Positions 7,612 to 13,391 of a stretch of DNA of 55,415 bases are shown here, piece by piece. The stretch's first letter is position 1. Each line of letters opens with the position of its first letter. The notes beneath the pieces are model-generated. The model did not search any database and was not told where the DNA came from. It was given only the letters and a program-made list of their open reading frames with translations. The position numbers and the translations under genes were made by a program. Origin of the DNA: UBA3210 sp002363635 (GTDB taxonomy: Bacteria; Bacillota_I; Bacilli_A; RFN20; CAG-449). The stretch lies in the NCBI GenBank assembly GCA_946641515.1, contig CAMPBT010000008.1, forward strand, positions 1 through 55,415. Reading direction: 5' to 3'.

Positions 7612-7640
7612 TAAAAAAGACCCCTCTATACAGAGGGGTC
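7612..7640 (-). terminator. Terminator of the tRNA operon
   Basis: On the minus strand GACCCCTC...GAGGGGTC (7619-7640, 9-bp stem with 4-base loop) is followed by TTTTTT. It closes transcription of the tRNA/ncRNA region and separates it from the virion-like genes. Confidence 0.8.
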
Positions 7641-7649
7641 AGAATTTTC

Positions 7650-7726
7650 TGGAGGCGGATATCAGATTCGAACTGATGACCTACGGTTTACAAGACCGTT
7701 GCTCTAGCCAACTGAGCCAATCCGCC
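7650..7726 (-). tRNA. tRNA-Thr (UGU)
   Basis: Complete cloverleaf: acceptor GGCGGAT/ATCCGCC, D arm, anticodon loop CUUGUAA (UGU, reads ACA), T loop UUCGAAU, encoded CCA. Confidence 0.95.
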
Positions 7727-7732
7727 TTAGAG

Positions 7733-7788
7733 GGTAATTAAACCTACACATTACAAGTGCGTTGCTCTACCTATTGAGCTAACGATGC
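7733..7788 (-). pseudogene. Broken second tRNA-Thr (UGU)
   Basis: A normal 5' half (GCATCGT, D arm, anticodon arm with loop CUUGUAA) is followed by AGGTTTAATTACC in place of a T arm, and no 3' acceptor strand or CCA. It lies directly upstream of the intact tRNA-Thr with the same anticodon, so it is probably a decayed duplicate. The protein gene 7771-8004 ends inside it. Confidence 0.65.
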
Positions 7789-8004
7789 ATTATTATTATC
7801 TTCTTCTTCTATTATTTCTTGCGGGCCAGGTACAATATTAAAACTGTCATGCTCTAAGATTGTAGTATGTGCGTTAGTACAACGACGAATATATTCTGAA
7901 ACATTTAAACATAATGCACTTGCCATACGTTGCCAACGTCGATAATCACGAGGATCAACAACAAGTTCCATTACTTGTTTTCCAGCTAAATCTTCATGAA
8001 CCAT
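7771..8004 (-). CDS. RHH-like small protein embedded in tRNA cluster
   Basis: 77 residues from ATG 8004 (AAGGTG 6 bases upstream; an in-frame GTG sits at 8013). MELVVDPRDYRRWQRM followed by LNVSEYIRRC resembles the strand-helix-helix of ribbon-helix-helix regulators, with an acidic tail. The final codons overlap the decayed tRNA-Thr, so the present C-terminus may be secondary. No TGA. Confidence 0.6.
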   Translation of the reverse strand: MVHEDLAGKQVMELVVDPRDYRRWQRMASALCLNVSEYIRRCTNAHTTILEHDSFNIVPGPQEIIEEEDNNNASLAQ

Positions 8005-8037
8005 TAGAATCACCTTACCAATTAAGTTATATTACTA

Positions 8038-8529
8038 CTAAAAAGAAATTTCTTCATCAGGGAGATCTGTACAGAAGCACATACCATCTTTCTTTTCAAA
8101 GACATCGCGAGCAATATCTTCATAGAGAGTAGATTTTAGTCCATGAATATCATTTAGATCATCATTAAAGAATTGAACTACTTCATTCGCAAAGACAACA
8201 TAGCTAATTGGATTTGTAAAGATACCTTCCACAGTTTCAAGATAATTAAACGCACGATTTCCTTCAAATGCTGCCTTATACGTTTGACTAAGAGACTCCT
8301 CAATGTTTGCGGGAATTACATCAATTGTAAGAATAACATTCCCAAAAGTTTTTTCAACAGGGAGAATCTTAGTTAAAGCATCTGCTTTATGAGGATTTTC
8401 TACAAAAAGTTTAAGATATGTCTCATCTTCATCATATTCAACTCGAACTTCAGGATCCTTTTTAAACAAAGCTTTGACTTCTTGTACATAAGTAATTCAA
8501 GGAGCAGAAAGATTTAGTTTATCGGCCAT
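8038..8529 (-). CDS. Hypothetical acidic protein in tRNA cluster
   Basis: 163 residues from ATG 8529 (GAGAGGAT upstream). The start region holds a TGA read as Trp (SAPWITYV); the standard code would wrongly begin at an internal Met. Mixed alpha/beta, acidic, ends DLPDEEISF. Asp/Glu spacing gives no recognised enzyme. Between tRNA-Gly and the RHH gene, within the tRNA transcript. Confidence 0.65.
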
Positions 8530-8553
8530 AATATATCCTCTCTTTTAATTACG

Positions 8554-8627
8554 TGGAGCGGCTGAGGCGAATCGAACGCCCAAATTCACCTTGGAAGGGT
8601 GATGTTTTACCATTAAACTACAGCCGC
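8554..8627 (-). tRNA. tRNA-Gly (UCC)
   Basis: Acceptor GCGGCTG/CAGCCGC, anticodon loop CUUCCAA (UCC), T loop UUCGAUU, encoded CCA (UCCA end). Confidence 0.95.
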
Positions 8628-8641
8628 ATAAAAAAATAAAG

Positions 8642-8732
8642 TGGTAGGAACAATAGGACTCGAACCTATATCAGCAGATTATCTGTCTCTACGGGGTATA
8701 AACCCGCTGCTCTACCATTAAGCTATATTCCC
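8642..8732 (-). tRNA. Aberrant tRNA, apparent anticodon UAU with long extra arm
   Basis: 91 nt with encoded CCA. Acceptor GGGAATA/TGTTCCT (G-U at both ends), normal D arm and T arm. The simplest fold gives anticodon loop UUUAUAC (UAU, Ile AUA) on stem GCGGG/CCCGT and then a 21-base variable region with its own CAGA/TCTG hairpin. Bacterial tRNA-Ile has a 5-base variable loop, so a class II arm here is abnormal. The competing reading pairs AGCAG with CTGCT around an inserted CGGG...CCCG hairpin, leaving GAU as anticodon. Identity is therefore open. Confidence 0.6.
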
Positions 8733-8734
8733 AT

Positions 8735-8814
8735 TGGTGGAGATAACGAGAATCGAACTCGTGTCCAGACGTTTTCACTTTGGCTTTATACGTCTGTCGA
8801 ACCCTTCTATCCCC
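8735..8814 (-). ncRNA. tmRNA-like tRNA domain without mRNA module
   Basis: 80 nt. 5' GGGGATAGAAGGGTTCGAC matches the tmRNA 5' signature (GGGG...GGxTTCGAC), and the 3' side gives a T arm with loop UUCGAUU, acceptor TATCTCC and encoded ACCA, pairing with GGGGATA. There is no D stem. Where tmRNA has helix P2 and its mRNA-like domain, there is only AGACGT/ACGTCT around a 17-base loop. The 110 bases upstream (8815-8925) form several small hairpins and may belong to it. Could be a remnant tmRNA or a dedicated tRNA mimic. Confidence 0.5.
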
Positions 8815-8946
8815 AAATGATAGGCCCAACCCTATCTGGCAAGAGCTCACGTCTTGGAGTTTCCCAACTTTCACAGGCAGTTTATCACTGTTATACGCGA
8901 TTAGGTGGAGGACCCATTATACCTGCGGGTCCGCATTATTTTTTAA

Positions 8947-9023
8947 TGGTACTCGCTAGGTGACTCGAACACCCAACACTAGGATTAGAAATCCTATGCT
9001 CTTTCCAATTGAGCTAAGCGAGT
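8947..9023 (-). tRNA. tRNA-Arg (UCU)
   Basis: Acceptor ACTCGCT/AGCGAGT, anticodon loop UUUCUAA (UCU, reads AGA), T loop UUCGAGU, encoded CCA. Confidence 0.95.
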
Positions 9024-9024
9024 A

Positions 9025-9100
9025 TGGTGGGCCCTACAGGATTCGAACCTGTGATCCGTCGGTTATGAGCCGAGTGCACTAACCACTGTGCTAAGAGCCC
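9025..9100 (-). tRNA. tRNA-Met or tRNA-Ile2 (CAU)
   Basis: Acceptor GGGCTCT/AGGGCCC starts with a G1-C72 pair, so not an initiator. Anticodon loop CUCAUAA (CAU). Elongator Met or, if lysidine-modified, Ile for AUA. Encoded CCA. Confidence 0.93.
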
Positions 9101-9104
9101 AGCT

Positions 9105-9179
9105 TGGCTTCGCCGCAAGGACTCGAACCTTGACTAAGGGCACCAGAAACCCGTGTGCTGCCATTTACACCACAGCGAA
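9105..9179 (-). tRNA. tRNA-Gln (CUG)
   Basis: U1-A72 pair and G73 (GCCA end), typical of tRNA-Gln. The anticodon loop UUCUGGU gives CUG; the stem closes with a T-G pair and one mismatch, so the fold is slightly weak. Confidence 0.88.
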
Positions 9180-9183
9180 ATAA

Positions 9184-9259
9184 TGGCGCTTCTACTTGGA
9201 TTTGAACCAAGGATACACGGATTAACAGTCCGCCGCCCTAACCACTAGGCTATAGAAGC
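9184..9259 (-). tRNA. tRNA-Asn (GUU)
   Basis: Acceptor GCTTCTA/TAGAAGC, G73, anticodon loop CUGUUAA (GUU), T loop UUCAAAU, encoded CCA. Confidence 0.95.
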
Positions 9260-9264
9260 ATTTA

Positions 9265-9780
9265 TTACCAATTTACATATACATCTAATACATCAGAATC
9301 ACAACCGCTATCATAAACTCTTCCTTGTTTTCCAAAAGGAGTATTTACAATAGTACCCCATCCAAGAGAAGAAGAAGCTAAACAAATATACTCATTTTCA
9401 TCACATACATATCCGTTTTCATCTACATGACGTCCAGGAATATTTAACCCACCACCTGGCAGAACTTGTTGAGAATACCAAGTCCATCGCCAACCATCCC
9501 AATATATCACTCCTGCACTCATAAAATATCCTGCGGAATAATATGTTTCAGTTTCTTCTATAATTTCTTCTTCCTGTAAAGTAATAGGTTGCCGCATTGG
9601 TTCTACTTGGACTTGAAGTTCATCGTCTAATTCTCTTGGAGAATCTATTAAAATGATTTGCGGCAACCTATGTTTAAAAATAATATAATTACTTGTCACA
9701 GAAAGATCGTGACATAAAGTAATTGTAAAAGCTAAAAGAAAAGTTAAAATAGGATAAAATCAAAAATAAAATTTAGTCAA
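9265..9780 (-). CDS. Exported 3D-domain (MltA/barwin-like) protein
   Basis: 171 residues starting at TTG 9780, AAGGA upstream. Residues about 2-25 form a signal peptide or membrane anchor containing one TGA-Trp (FYFWFYPILTFLLAFT). The C-terminal ~75 residues (GWRWTWYSQ, LPGGGLNIPGRHVD, GTIVNTPFGKQGRVYDSGC, LDVYVNW) match the 3D domain, a double-psi barrel found in cell-wall lytic or resuscitation-type enzymes, where the late Asp and the DVYV strand are conserved. It probably acts on peptidoglycan outside the membrane, or during entry or superinfection control. The internal GTG start gives 144 residues and loses the signal. Confidence 0.75.
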
Positions 9781-9815
9781 AAAAATCCTTTCTTATTAAT
9801 TTAGAGGAGATAGTA

Positions 9816-9897
9816 AAAACAGGCGCTCTACCTTTGAGCTATAATGTTCTATAAACATTAATTGGATTCGAACCAATAACACTGAAGTAACTGTTTT
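9816..9897 (-). ncRNA. Circularly permuted tRNA-like RNA (YrlA-type candidate 1)
   Basis: Reading the minus strand: helix strand AAAACAG (9891-9897), spacer, T arm ATTGG-TTCGAAT-CCAAT (9861-9877), acceptor strand TAATG, 9-base loop, acceptor strand CATTA, D arm GCTC-AAAGGTA-GAGC (9825-9839), then CTGTTTT (9816-9822) closing on AAAACAG. So the T half precedes the D half, the acceptor is capped, and both ends pair where an anticodon stem would be. This is the topology described for YrlA Y RNAs. No CCA. A Ro60 gene lies 6.5 kb away. Confidence 0.6.
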
Positions 9898-9915
9898 CCC
9901 GTCACTCTATATTAA

Positions 9916-10128
9916 TTAAAATAAATCAATGCTAGCGAGGATAGAATATAATCTATCTACATTTCTTTTTTCTAATCTAGTATGAAAATATTGATCTATA
10001 AGCCCCGCATAATCATCATACATCATTTCTAAGATTCCTATTGGAATCCAAATGTTTTCATCTGCGGCTTCCATATCTTCAATTTCTTGAATAATTAATT
10101 TAAAATTATTTTTTGAAAATTTAGCCAA
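9916..10128 (-). CDS. 70-residue hypothetical in tRNA cluster
   Basis: Starts at TTG 10128 with AGGAGG 6 bases upstream. MAKFSKNNFKLIIQEIEDM, helical, acidic, ends LYSILASIDLF. No TGA codons. Located between the Y RNA-like element and the split tRNA. Unknown function. Confidence 0.65.
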   Translation of the reverse strand: MAKFSKNNFKLIIQEIEDMEAADENIWIPIGILEMMYDDYAGLIDQYFHTRLEKRNVDRLYSILASIDLF

Positions 10129-10169
10129 TGAAACCTCCTTAAAATAAATTTAAATTAAATAATATTAAT

Positions 10170-10454
10170 TGGCACACCCTGAAGGATTCGAACCCTCACC
10201 CGGAGTTTTGGACGCTCCTACCCTGGTTTTGCTTACCACTATAGCTTTCGCTACCTTTGCAGTTTGTGGTCTGGACTATATCTTCACCTTATCAAAATGA
10301 CTTAGGTGGCGGATTATTTAGTCTCTACGGGTGAACTTATCTTCCCTCGGTGTTACCATTTTACAGGATTCACCGATATCATCCGCTCCACTTTAATTGT
10401 TTCCAATTAAAGGCTCCATCGAAGACCAGTGTGCTACCATTACACTAAGGGTGT
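10170..10454 (-). tRNA. tRNA with UCA (opal) anticodon, split by group I intron; probable tRNA-Trp
   Basis: Exons 10422-10454 and 10170-10231. The 5' exon gives acceptor ACACCCT, D arm and CTGGT-CTT; the 3' exon starts CAAA-ACCAG. Joined, the anticodon arm is CTGGT-CUUCAAA-ACCAG, anticodon UCA, which reads UGA. A1-U72 and G73 (GCCA) are Trp identity elements, and the arm matches bacterial tRNA-Trp with C34 changed to U. The spliced length is 95 nt because the variable region is 25 bases and holds a GGAG/CTCC hairpin with loop GTCCAAA inside. A Ser or Sec tRNA was considered: the 7+5 acceptor/T stack argues against Sec. The extra arm leaves Ser possible, but the coding evidence says Trp. Confidence 0.75.
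10232..10421 (-). ncRNA. Self-splicing group I intron in the UCA anticodon
   Basis: 190 nt, no ORF. P1: exon GG-T-CUU pairs with GAG-CC, placing a U-G wobble at the 5' splice site. P2: CTTTAATTG-GAAA-CAATTAAAG. P3: GCGGAT with ATCCGC. P7: GAGACTA with the canonical AAGATATAGTCC element. P8: CACCT/AGGTG. P9: ACCAC/GTGGT enclosing TAGC-GAAA-GCTA. The last intron base is G. This resembles the small tRNA introns of subgroup IC3. It interrupts the anticodon between U34 and C35. Confidence 0.85.
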
Positions 10455-10461
10455 ATATAAT

Positions 10462-10540
10462 TGGTCGCGAGCAAATAGGAGTCGAACCTAATGTCTTCGG
10501 CTTATGAGACCGATGTGGAAACCGTTTCACCCTGCCGCGA
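10462..10540 (-). tRNA. tRNA-Met-like (CAU)
   Basis: Anticodon arm TCGGT-CUCAUAA-GCCGA gives CAU, with T arm and encoded ACCA. The acceptor TCGCGGCA/TTGC-T-CGCGA needs a bulged base, the D arm is irregular and the T stem has one T-T mismatch. The C-rich acceptor start resembles initiator tRNA. It may be degenerating or a divergent fMet/Ile2. Confidence 0.75.
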
Positions 10541-10543
10541 TAT

Positions 10544-10620
10544 TGGTAGCGTGAACGGGATTTGAACCCGTGAATCACCGGCTTGAAAGGCCGGGGTCCT
10601 AACCGCTAGACGATCACGCC
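10544..10620 (-). tRNA. tRNA-Glu (UUC)
   Basis: Acceptor GGCGTGA/TTCACGCT, anticodon CCGGC-CUUUCAA-GCCGG (UUC), T loop UUCAAAU, encoded CCA. Confidence 0.95.
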
Positions 10621-10943
10621 ATTTTATAATAGAGGATATACTATAAATTCTTCAAAAATTCAAGGGAGGAACCATGACATACCACCAAGAAAGGAAACTA
10701 AAATGAAGTTTTTTCGTAAACTTCAAACGATATACTTATAAAAATAGTATATATATTCATTATATTCATAACCATATAAGAAGTAAGAATTTATCCATCA
10801 CTCTATATAATAATTATATAATATTTTTATTTAATTGTCAAGTGCGGAAATTTTTATAATAGTGTAAAATTTTTGCCTAATTTTCAAGATTATTCAGAAG
10901 TAACTATTATACTATCACGCACAATATAATTAAATCTGCTCTG
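10621..10943. other. Gene-free spacer with a minus-strand promoter
   Basis: No convincing gene. A plus-strand GGGAGGAACC-ATG opens a short frame (MTYHQERKLK) that only continues through a TGA and has no homology signal. A GAAGTTT...AAACTTC hairpin lies near 10703-10722. The main signal is the promoter at 10813-10841 facing the tRNAs. Confidence 0.5.
10813..10841 (-). promoter_or_regulatory. Internal promoter for downstream tRNAs
   Basis: TTGACA (10836-10841), 17-bp spacer, TATAAT (10813-10818) on the minus strand. It would give the Glu-to-Thr part of the cluster, including the UCA tRNA, its own transcription start. Confidence 0.8.
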
Positions 10944-11026
10944 TGCGGGCGGTGGGATTCGAACCCACACGCTTTAAGAGCAACGGATTTTGAGTCCGGG
11001 GCGTCTGCCAATTCCGCCACGCCCGC
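10944..11026 (-). tRNA. tRNA-Leu (CAA)
   Basis: Class II tRNA: acceptor GCGGGCG/CGCCCGC, anticodon loop CUCAAAA (CAA), extra arm, T loop UUCGAAU. CCA is not encoded (ACA-GAG follows). Flanks extend the acceptor pairing: CTGTTCTGT upstream complements ACAGAGCAG downstream with one mismatch, giving a pre-tRNA stem of about 17 bp. Confidence 0.93.
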
Positions 11027-11048
11027 ACAGAACAGATTCAATTTTAAA

Positions 11049-11124
11049 TGGTGGAGAATGGGGAAATCGAATCCCCGACCTTTGCCTTGCAAGGGCAACG
11101 CTCTCCCAGCTGAGCTAATTCCCC
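11049..11124 (-). tRNA. tRNA-Ala (UGC)
   Basis: Acceptor GGGGAAT/ATTCTCC with one G-U, anticodon TTGCC-CUUGCAA-GGCAA (UGC), T loop UUCGAUU, encoded CCA. G3-U70 is present, the alanine identity pair. Confidence 0.95.
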
Positions 11125-11131
11125 ATTAAAA

Positions 11132-11208
11132 TGGTACGTCTTGTGAGATTCGAACTCACGGTCTTAGGATTAAGAGTCCTCTGCTTTAACCAGCTAAGCT
11201 AAAGACGC
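11132..11208 (-). tRNA. tRNA-Lys (CUU)
   Basis: Acceptor GCGTCTT/AAGACGT, anticodon loop CUCUUAA (CUU, reads AAG), T loop UUCGAAU, encoded CCA. One mismatch at the base of the anticodon stem. Confidence 0.93.
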
Positions 11209-12568
11209 ACGTAGCAGAACGTTGCCCAAGACCGTTCGCATACCTGTTGTTTTCGGGCTGTTATTCAGGCTCAGCCAAGCCTATCTTGGTAGGCTTTAAA
11301 TTAGAACATTGGAATCATTCCCTTCAAGCATCTTAAACGTTTATCTATTAAACACTTTAATAGCCCAATGGAACCACATCCTTTCTTTAGAATGCACTCG
11401 ATTTCCAATATTACAATTCCTGGCTTTAACGGGTCAGGCGTCCGGAGCACACAGCATATATTGCTAACTACGTTGCTCATTGCAGCTAAGAGAATTAGTT
11501 AGTAGCAACAACTTGGGTACTAGCCACATGTCTACTATCCAGACTTACCGCGTGGAGGTTTCTCTTCTAAGTCCATACGCTTTCTTTAGGTGTCTCTCTA
11601 CTGTATCACCAAGGGCAAGAAAGTCATAAGTAACCCCGACCTTATAAGTATCCGGTCCTTATAAGGAACCTTTAAAAGTAAGTCTTACTTTTACTAGCCA
11701 GATTTCTCGACGCTCTGACTTACTACGCCGCATTTGTTCCTTTATTATTTTTAGACGAGGAACATGTTGCGTAAACACTCGTCTTTTGTAAGTGACATTT
11801 GACCAGCTGCAGTCCTCTCCCAATTGAGGTACTCCGCCAGTATATCGGCGGAGGTCGGACTCGAACCAACAACTTCCGCAGGGATTAGCCACTTACTATA
11901 CACCAGTTTACGTCATGTGCAGACGAGACATTACTGAGATCATGGGTAAGGCGTAACGTCTACTCTCCTTAAAGGCCCCATTTCTTGATTTTCCGTCCGA
12001 CGCCTTAATCAGACACTCCGTCTCCTCGATTTAGCTTAGAGTCTGCGCGGGCCGCAGACTATATAAAATGGTCACTCTTTTTTAGCTTAACGTCTGAGCG
12101 AGTCCGTGACTCAGACTTTAAAAAGGCCACCACCGATAAATGGAGCGTGGTAAGCCAACCTTCTCCTAAATTGGACTTCATTTTTACGTCTGATAGGATC
12201 CCTCCGCTTATGACGTCGTGCACGATTGGCTTAGCAACTTTTACCCAAGTCCAGCCTTATCGTTCTATCTTGGGGACGTTTCGGAAGGTAGCTACTCCTT
12301 CATCTGGAACTGCTTATGTGGGTCCGTACTGCATGTTCCCCACGCCTGTCGAGGTTCGTTGCTTCTTTGGAATGTTGTCCGCGGTCACTCCAAGCCCCTA
12401 TTGCCAATCTTTATTCAATTTTCTCATGCCACACCTTCTTTTACAAGAACACACGCATGAGGTTCTTAACTCTTAGGCCGTTAAGTAGTCATTAGGAGTT
12501 TTTTCGTTTTTCTGAGCCGCAGTCTCCCCTGCTGCAGTCTTTATTTTATAAGGCAACTGCCATTTCCT
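11209..12568 (-). ncRNA. Large ORF-free structured RNA region (giant ncRNA candidate)
   Basis: About 1.35 kb with no plausible CDS; short frames on both strands lack Shine-Dalgarno and composition. GC content is clearly higher than flanking coding DNA, and the minus strand is full of hairpins: GTCTGAG/CTCAGAC and GTCTGCG/CGCAGAC, each followed by TAAGCTAAA; AAAAGTAA/TTACTTTT; CTTATAAG repeats; GACGAG/CTCGTC. It starts just below three tandem promoters and runs into tRNA-Lys. Phage-borne giant RNAs of the ROOL and GOLLD type are typically found beside tRNAs, so one of these is the leading guess. It contains the permuted tRNA-like element 11788-11896. Confidence 0.65.
11788..11896 (-). ncRNA. 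Circularly permuted tRNA-like RNA (YrlA-type candidate 2)
   Basis: Minus strand order: GTAAGTG (11890-11896), CTGCGG, 5-base variable loop, T arm GTTGG-TTCGAGT-CCGAC, acceptor CTCCGCC, 8-base cap GATATACT, acceptor GGCGGAG, D arm CCTC-AATTGGGA-GAGG, CTGCAG, CACTTAC (11788-11794). CTGCAG/CTGCGG form the anticodon-like stem and GTAAGTG/CACTTAC the end-pairing stem, which extends outward through CGTAAAC/GTTTACG and ACATG/CATGT. All tRNA helices are present but the halves are swapped and there is no CCA. It fits the published YrlA layout, in which paired RNA ends bind Ro60. Confidence 0.7.
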
Positions 12569-12575
12569 TATTTAT

Positions 12576-12605
12576 ATTATACCATATCTTTTATGCTCCT
12601 GTCAA
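12576..12605 (-). promoter_or_regulatory. Promoter 1 of the giant RNA
   Basis: TTGACA (12600-12605), 18-bp spacer, TATAAT (12576-12581). Start of transcription expected near 12568. Confidence 0.85.
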
Positions 12606-12655
12606 GAAGAATTTTTTGGAAGTTTTTTATTACTTCCTCTTTTCTTTCTATATAT

Positions 12656-12685
12656 ATTATAACATATTTTTTAATCTTGTGTCAA
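12656..12685 (-). promoter_or_regulatory. Promoter 2 of the giant RNA
   Basis: TTGACA (12680-12685), 18-bp spacer, TATAAT (12656-12661). Between this and promoter 1 lies a GGAAGT/ACTTCC hairpin; a 12-bp AT-rich inverted repeat (GAATTATTTTTT) lies upstream. Confidence 0.85.
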
Positions 12686-12757
12686 GAATTATTTTTTTTA
12701 TTAGACTTTATTCTTTTTTCAAAAAATAATTCTTTTTCTCTCCTTCATTACATATAT

Positions 12758-12787
12758 ATTATAACATAAAAATATAGCATACGTCAA
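12758..12787 (-). promoter_or_regulatory. Promoter 3 of the giant RNA
   Basis: TTGACG (12782-12787), 18-bp spacer, TATAAT (12758-12763), directly after the stop of the 12798 gene. Third of three tandem promoters with no intervening gene. Confidence 0.8.
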
Positions 12788-12797
12788 TAAAAATTAT

Positions 12798-13028
12798 TTA
12801 TTTAAACTTTTTAAAATTATCTAAATTATTAATTAGATTTTGCAATTTTTCTACGGTAGCCGCATTCATAACAGTCAATCCATTAGGAGCAAGTTTTTGA
12901 ACTTCTTCTACCCATCGTTCTGCGTCAAACTCAAATCCAGGATTTTTTTGTTCAAATACATAATTAAATATATATGACTGAATAGCGCTAGTCAAAAGCA
13001 TTGATAAATCTTGTTCAGAAAAAGCCAT
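12798..13028 (-). CDS. 76-residue hypothetical
   Basis: Start at ATG 13028 (MAFSEQDLSMLL), which overlaps the TAA of the upstream gene as TAATG; the upstream TTG/GTG starts are unlikely. Helical, ends NLDNFKKFK. Last gene of its operon before the giant RNA promoters. Unknown. Confidence 0.65.
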   Translation of the reverse strand: MAFSEQDLSMLLTSAIQSYIFNYVFEQKNPGFEFDAERWVEEVQKLAPNGLTVMNAATVEKLQNLINNLDNFKKFK

Positions 13029-13390
13029 TACTTTCACCAAAATCCAAGGTCTTTATAAAATTTCTTATAAAGAATATCAAAATCTTCTTGAGTTTTTTCT
13101 TGCGGAAGATCTAGTTTTTTTCGATTATTTTTAAGATCTTCAAGCTGAGCCTCAAGCTCTGCAATCTGAGTATCAATTTCATTAATCTGCTTAGCTTTTT
13201 CTTTTGCATACTGCTGTTCTTGAACTTCTTCTTCAAGTTGATCAACAAGATTATCAACTACAGTCTCAATAGTATCACCCTCCGCATACGCGGCAAGATC
13301 TATACCATCTGAATCTACATAATTAATTTCAATAGAATGTTTTCCTTCATCATCTAACGCATACATAACATTTGCATGAATACTATACAT
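13028..13390 (-). CDS. Coiled-coil hypothetical
   Basis: 120 residues from ATG 13390 (GAAGGATAAA upstream). N-terminal beta part (MYSIHANVMYAL), then a long coiled coil (about residues 45-95: QLEEEVQEQQYAKEKAKQ, ELEAQLEDLK). With TGA as Trp the protein ends FWWK at TAA, and that TAA overlaps the next ATG, which supports the read-through frame. Unknown function. Confidence 0.7.
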
Positions 13391-13391
13391 T

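Noticed and set aside
9816..9897. Ordinary degraded tRNA
   Set aside because: The order of arms is swapped and the acceptor halves pair across a 9-base loop, so a permuted RNA explains it better than random decay.
10170..10231. Plain tRNA-Trp(CCA) using the GTCCAAA loop
   Set aside because: Its stem has a mismatch, and no matching D arm or 5' acceptor lies upstream at the right distance; the intron model satisfies all helices.
10170..10454. Selenocysteine tRNA
   Set aside because: UCA and a long arm fit, but the 7+5 stacking, A1-U72 and absence of SECIS-like context argue for Trp; TGA sites align with aromatics.
11659..11892. Minus-strand 77-codon frame
   Set aside because: It overlaps the permuted tRNA-like stems and other hairpins; no RBS or family signal.
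12147..12476. Plus-strand reading frames of 80-109 codons
   Set aside because: They lie antisense in the structured RNA region, lack RBS, have odd composition and overlap each other in two frames.
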